Part shown: in pieces, positions 6,754 to 8,937 of the stretch
Layout: the number at the start of each line of letters is the position of its first letter
How positions within the stretch are numbered: the first letter of the stretch is position 1
Origin: Gemmatimonadota bacterium
GTDB taxonomy: Bacteria; Gemmatimonadota; Gemmatimonadetes; Gemmatimonadales; GWC2-71-9
Direction: 5' to 3'
Assembly (NCBI GenBank): GCA_029884275.1
Contig: JAOUIC010000044.1
Span: 1 to 8,937, forward strand
Length of the DNA stretch: 8,937 nt
Program-made: the position numbers and the translations under genes
The notes under the pieces: model-generated
The model's database searches: none
What the model was told of the DNA's origin: nothing
Seen by the model: only the letters and a program-made list of their open reading frames with translations

Positions 6754-7193
6754 CGAGTCGTCTCTCCTGGGGTGGGGTGCTGGCGCGGGTGGCAGCGGCG
6801 CTGGCCCTCGTCTATCTGACCTACAACCCAGAGGGGTTCTCGTTCTTCCACTGGGTGCTGCAACCGAAGGCCGGCGAGACCGGCCTCGGGGCCTATCTCA
6901 GCGGGTTCACGCCGGTCAAGGCGCTCGCGGGTCTCGCGCTCGTGACCGCCTGGGCCATATTCCTGCAAGCCACCCGGCGCTCACTCGGCGTGGGTGGGGC
7001 GCTGCTGGTGATGGCGCTCTTCGGCTGCACGATCTGGGCGATGATCTACTACGGTGCCATCTCTCCGACCAGCAGTCGCGCGGTGGCCCACCTGGTCCTG
7101 CTGGCTCTCGGCGTCGTTCTCGCTATCGGCGTCTCATGGTCCCACATCACCCACCGGCTTACCGGCCAGCAGGACACCGACCGGGTCGGCTGA
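6747..7193 (+). CDS. Four-helix membrane protein, DUF6524-like
   Basis: The protein has 148 residues with four predicted membrane helices, roughly 11-27, 57-75, 83-104 and 112-131. The N-terminal helix runs into Y-N-P-E-G-F-S-F-F-H-W, which I associate with the DUF6524 family of small inner-membrane proteins; no function is known for it. The ATG at 6747 is preceded only by a weak GGGG, and a GTG at 6777 is an alternative start that would keep all four helices. The frame is open from 6669, but that part lies on the Cdd1-family gene and lacks a ribosome binding site. The gene is divergent from the Cdd1-family gene, with the two ATGs interlocked. A hairpin follows 28 nt after the stop. The membrane call is secure; the family name is recalled from motif likeness. 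Confidence 0.75.
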   Translation: MASSRLSWGGVLARVAAALALVYLTYNPEGFSFFHWVLQPKAGETGLGAYLSGFTPVKALAGLALVTAWAIFLQATRRSLGVGGALLVMALFGCTIWAMIYYGAISPTSSRAVAHLVLLALGVVLAIGVSWSHITHRLTGQQDTDRVG

Positions 7194-7220
7194 ATATTTC
7201 CGGCGGAAGCGCCCGATCGT

Positions 7221-7245
7221 GAGGGAGCCTCGCTCAGGCTCCCTC
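7221..7245. terminator. Perfect 10-bp hairpin at a convergent junction
   Basis: GAGGGAGCCT (7221-7230) and AGGCTCCCTC (7236-7245) are exact inverted arms around a 5-nt CGCTC loop. The hairpin is 28 nt after the plus-strand stop and contains the minus-strand DUF4126 stop (7234-7236) in its loop and right arm. There is no T tract in either direction. It is probably a shared terminator. Confidence 0.72.
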
Positions 7246-7848
7246 TGGTCTATCGCCCCACCCCCGACCTGGGCGCCGTCCGAAGAAGAGACGGCCACTT
7301 GCGCGGAAGGCGAGGACCGGGATCAGCATGACCAGCACCAGCCCCATCAGCGGCAGCATGAGCGCGATGATCGCCACCAGGCCGGCGCCGGCCAGTTCGA
7401 AAGTTGCGAGGACAGGATTGGCGAGTCCCCCGGTGAGGGCGGTGGACTTGAGTCGCAGGAGCGCCGTCGCCCCCTGGATCAGTCCCGCCGCCCCCCCGCC
7501 ACCGATGATGCCGATTCCCCACCTGAGTGCCGGAGGTAAGTCGGTCAGCACCGACATCGATGCAAGCATCCCTGCCCCGACCGCGGCGGGCGTTGCCACC
7601 AGATCCAGCACGTGGTCCAGCCAGGGGACGTAATACGCACCGACCTCGAGGAGAGTGGCAGTCCCGAGAGCGATCAGCGCCGGCGTGGTGGCAAGCCAGT
7701 CGAACCCGGCGGCAAGGGGGAGGTATCCGAGCCGCGCGGCGGCACCGGCCGCGAGCAGCGGCACGAACACCCGAAGACCGCACGCTGCCGCGAGACCGAG
7801 GCCGGCGGCAATGCTCAGGAGTGTCTGAAGCCCGTCGCCGCTCGCCAC
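7234..7848 (-). CDS. DUF4126 family membrane protein
   Basis: The 204-residue protein is hydrophobic throughout, with about five membrane helices. The start L-L-S-I-A-A-G-L-G-L-A-A-A-C-G-L-R-V-F-V-P (10-30) and the later E-V-G-A-Y-Y-V-P-W-L-D (68-78) with D-x-V-A-T-P-A-A-V (82-90) are the hallmark segments of DUF4126 (Pfam PF13548). A glycine run at 112-121 and a T-G-G-L-A-N-P motif (139-145) are also seen. The function is not known. The GTG at 7848 is the first start codon after the in-frame stop of the upstream coiled-coil gene, 33 nt away, so this start is nearly forced, although no clear ribosome binding site precedes it. The C-terminal tail is basic (R-R-P-G-R). Co-transcription with the coiled-coil gene is likely. 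Confidence 0.88.
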   Translation of the reverse strand: MASGDGLQTLLSIAAGLGLAAACGLRVFVPLLAAGAAARLGYLPLAAGFDWLATTPALIALGTATLLEVGAYYVPWLDHVLDLVATPAAVGAGMLASMSVLTDLPPALRWGIGIIGGGGAAGLIQGATALLRLKSTALTGGLANPVLATFELAGAGLVAIIALMLPLMGLVLVMLIPVLAFRASGRLFFGRRPGRGWGDRPEGA

Positions 7849-7881
7849 GATATCAGCACCGCTCTCCGCGGCCCGCGGCGA

Positions 7882-8142
7882 TCACAATGTCTTCCGGACC
7901 CGCTCGAATCCCTGCTTGATCTCGTCGGCCAGGAGACCCGCAGCCTCGCCGATCTCGTCCATCGCGCTCTTGGCTTCGGTGCGTGCGGCGCCGGCGCGGA
8001 AACGGAGCTCCTCGAGCTTCGCGTCCACCTTGGCCAGCTCGTCCCTGGCCTCTGCCTTGCCAAGGTGAATGCGGACTCTCAGCTCATCGCGCTCCCGCTC
8101 GAGGTCGCTCAGCACGTCCTGGAACTTGGCTTTCCAATCCAT
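7882..8142 (-). CDS. Small coiled-coil protein, 86 residues
   Basis: I do not recognise a named family. The protein is strongly charged and almost wholly helical: a continuous heptad-like pattern runs from about residue 5 to 60 (F-Q-D-V-L-S-D-L-E-R, then L-A-K-V-D-A-K-L-E-E-L), followed by an amphipathic segment I-G-E-A-A-G-L-L-A-D-E-I near 66-77 and a basic end. There is no signal peptide, cysteine or membrane helix. GGGGAG 6 nt before the ATG at 8142 fixes the start, although the frame is open upstream to 8367. It is the first gene of a probable pair with the DUF4126 gene. It could be a membrane-associated or stress-related helix protein; that is only a guess from composition. Confidence 0.78.
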   Translation of the reverse strand: MDWKAKFQDVLSDLERERDELRVRIHLGKAEARDELAKVDAKLEELRFRAGAARTEAKSAMDEIGEAAGLLADEIKQGFERVRKTL

Positions 8143-8348
8143 GGTCGTCTCCCCGGAGAAAATGGGCTGGTTGTTCGATGGCAGCATGAGAAAGTAGCAC
8201 GATGCCGCCCGGTCAGCACAAGGTTTCTTCATGCGTTCCGAGGCACCGGCGGCGGCCACCTCGCGGGTGACTTCCGGAGGGACCTGCGGGGCCGCAGACC
8301 AGTCGCCAGGGGCTGGCGGATTCGCTGTACCGTCGTAATCATACCGAT
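8143..8348. promoter_or_regulatory. Divergent intergenic region, coiled-coil gene / nitronate monooxygenase gene
   Basis: These 206 bp separate two divergent starts. On the minus strand a poor promoter candidate is TTGTGC (8216-8221) with TACTTT (8191-8196), but the 19-bp spacer is long. CGCCAG (8304-8309) and CTGGCG (8313-8318) form an inverted repeat with a 3-nt GGG spacer, about 30 nt before the plus-strand ATG, that could be an operator or a small hairpin. TAATCA at 8336-8341 is a -10-like element very close to that ATG. None of these is certain. Confidence 0.35.
8149..8154 (-). promoter_or_regulatory. Ribosome binding site of the coiled-coil gene
   Basis: GGGGAG reads on the minus strand 6 nt before the ATG at 8142. 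It decides this internal ATG over the longer open frame. Confidence 0.65.
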
Positions 8349-8937
8349 ATGAGTTCACCTCGCGCATTGCCCCCCATCATTCAGGGCGGCATGGGGATCG
8401 GAGTCTCCGGCTGGCGCCTGGCGCGGGCCGTCTCGCAGTGCGGCCAGCTTGGCGTGGTCTCGGGGACCGCCCTCGACTCCGTCCTCATCCGGCGGCTTCA
8501 GGAGGGGGACCCCGGGGGCCATCTGCGGCGCGCGATGGAGAAGTTTCCGATCCCTGGAGTCGCCGCCGACGTCCTCCGCCGCTACTTCCTGCCGGAGGGG
8601 CTGCCGCCCGGCACACCGTACAAGCTGCTGCCGATGTACCGCGACGGGGTGAGTGTCTACCGCGAGCAGGTCACCATGCTGGCCAACTTCGTCGAGGTCT
8701 TCCTGGCTCGCGAAGGTCACGATGGACCGGTGGGGATCAACCTCCTGACCAAGATCCAGCTGCCGACACTGGCCTCGCTGTACGGCGCGATGCTGGCCGG
8801 TGTGGAGTATGTGCTCATGGGCGCCGGCATTCCCCGGGAAATCCCCGCGGTGCTGGACGGCTTCGCCGAGCACAGGCCGGCGGCGATCAGGTTCGAGGTC
8901 GAAGGACTGCCCGCCGGCGTCACCAAGCAGATCCGGC
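8349..8937 (+). CDS. Nitronate monooxygenase / 2-nitropropane dioxygenase family protein, 3' end outside window
   Basis: The first 196 residues are visible. They match the start of the FMN-dependent TIM-barrel family COG2070: P-I-I-Q-G-G-M-G-I-G-V-S at 9-20, L-G-V-V-S-G-T-A at 34-41, G-I-N-L-L-T-K-I-Q-L-P at 129-139 and Y-V-L-M-G-A-G-I-P-R-E-I-P at 154-166. The first two segments and the G-I-N-L stretch are where FMN is contacted in the family. The insert between the second and third segments (about 42-128) is longer than in small nitronate monooxygenases and points to the subgroup of roughly 450-480 residues, whose real substrates are mostly untested. The annotated reaction would be FMN-dependent oxidation of alkyl nitronates, but family members also include enoyl reductases, so activity cannot be named. 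No Shine-Dalgarno is visible before the ATG. Confidence 0.86.
   Translation, partial: MSSPRALPPIIQGGMGIGVSGWRLARAVSQCGQLGVVSGTALDSVLIRRLQEGDPGGHLRRAMEKFPIPGVAADVLRRYFLPEGLPPGTPYKLLPMYRDGVSVYREQVTMLANFVEVFLAREGHDGPVGINLLTKIQLPTLASLYGAMLAGVEYVLMGAGIPREIPAVLDGFAEHRPAAIRFEVEGLPAGVTKQIR

Noticed and set aside
7866..7878. CCGCGG/CCGCGG inverted repeat between the coiled-coil and DUF4126 genes
   Set aside because: A 1-nt spacer and pure G+C composition make it likely to be chance in this base composition; there is no terminator-like T run.
8143..8367. Extension of the coiled-coil protein upstream to 8367
   Set aside because: It would overlap the start of the nitronate monooxygenase gene; the extra residues lack the helical pattern and a good ribosome binding site precedes the ATG at 8142.

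Overview
The window is about two-thirds G+C, gene-dense DNA from a bacterium, with no rRNA, tRNA, insertion sequence or CRISPR visible. Signal-peptide-bearing multihaem cytochromes point to a diderm with a periplasm. The gene set (very multihaem c-type cytochromes, a YpdA-like/ferredoxin fusion, Cdd1, DUF4126 and DUF6524-like proteins) would fit a soil or sediment lineage such as Gemmatimonadota, Acidobacteriota or a myxobacterial/deltaproteobacterial group. That assignment is a guess from gene content only.

Region 1 (1-5683) is the interesting part. On the minus strand, reading from about 4123 down to 1, there are three overlapping genes: a multi-pass membrane protein with a four-histidine di-haem b pattern, a 675-residue exported cytochrome with 23 CXXCH motifs, and a second exported cytochrome with 14 CXXCH motifs before it leaves the window. 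The three are joined by a GTGA and an ATGA stop/start overlap, so they are almost certainly co-translated. Divergent from them across about 200 bp is a 452-residue protein combining a membrane anchor, a bacterial two-cluster ferredoxin domain and a pyridine nucleotide-FAD oxidoreductase. Read together, they look like a route for electrons from cytoplasmic NAD(P)H, through FAD and Fe-S, across the membrane via b haems, to a periplasmic or extracellular chain of at least 37 c haems. The direction and the terminal partner are not shown by the sequence.

Region 2 (5684-7193) starts with a hairpin between convergent genes, then has two minus-strand genes: a 211-residue multi-zinc-ribbon protein and a Cdd1-family helix-hairpin-helix protein. 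The Cdd1 start codon interlocks with that of a divergent plus-strand gene for a small four-helix membrane protein (DUF6524-like).

Region 3 (7194-8937) has a perfect hairpin at another convergent junction. It is followed by a minus-strand pair (an 86-residue coiled-coil protein upstream of a DUF4126 membrane protein) and, divergently, the 5' part of a nitronate monooxygenase-family FMN enzyme that runs off the window. Regions 2 and 3 look like ordinary housekeeping or accessory genes with no evident link to the electron-transfer cluster.
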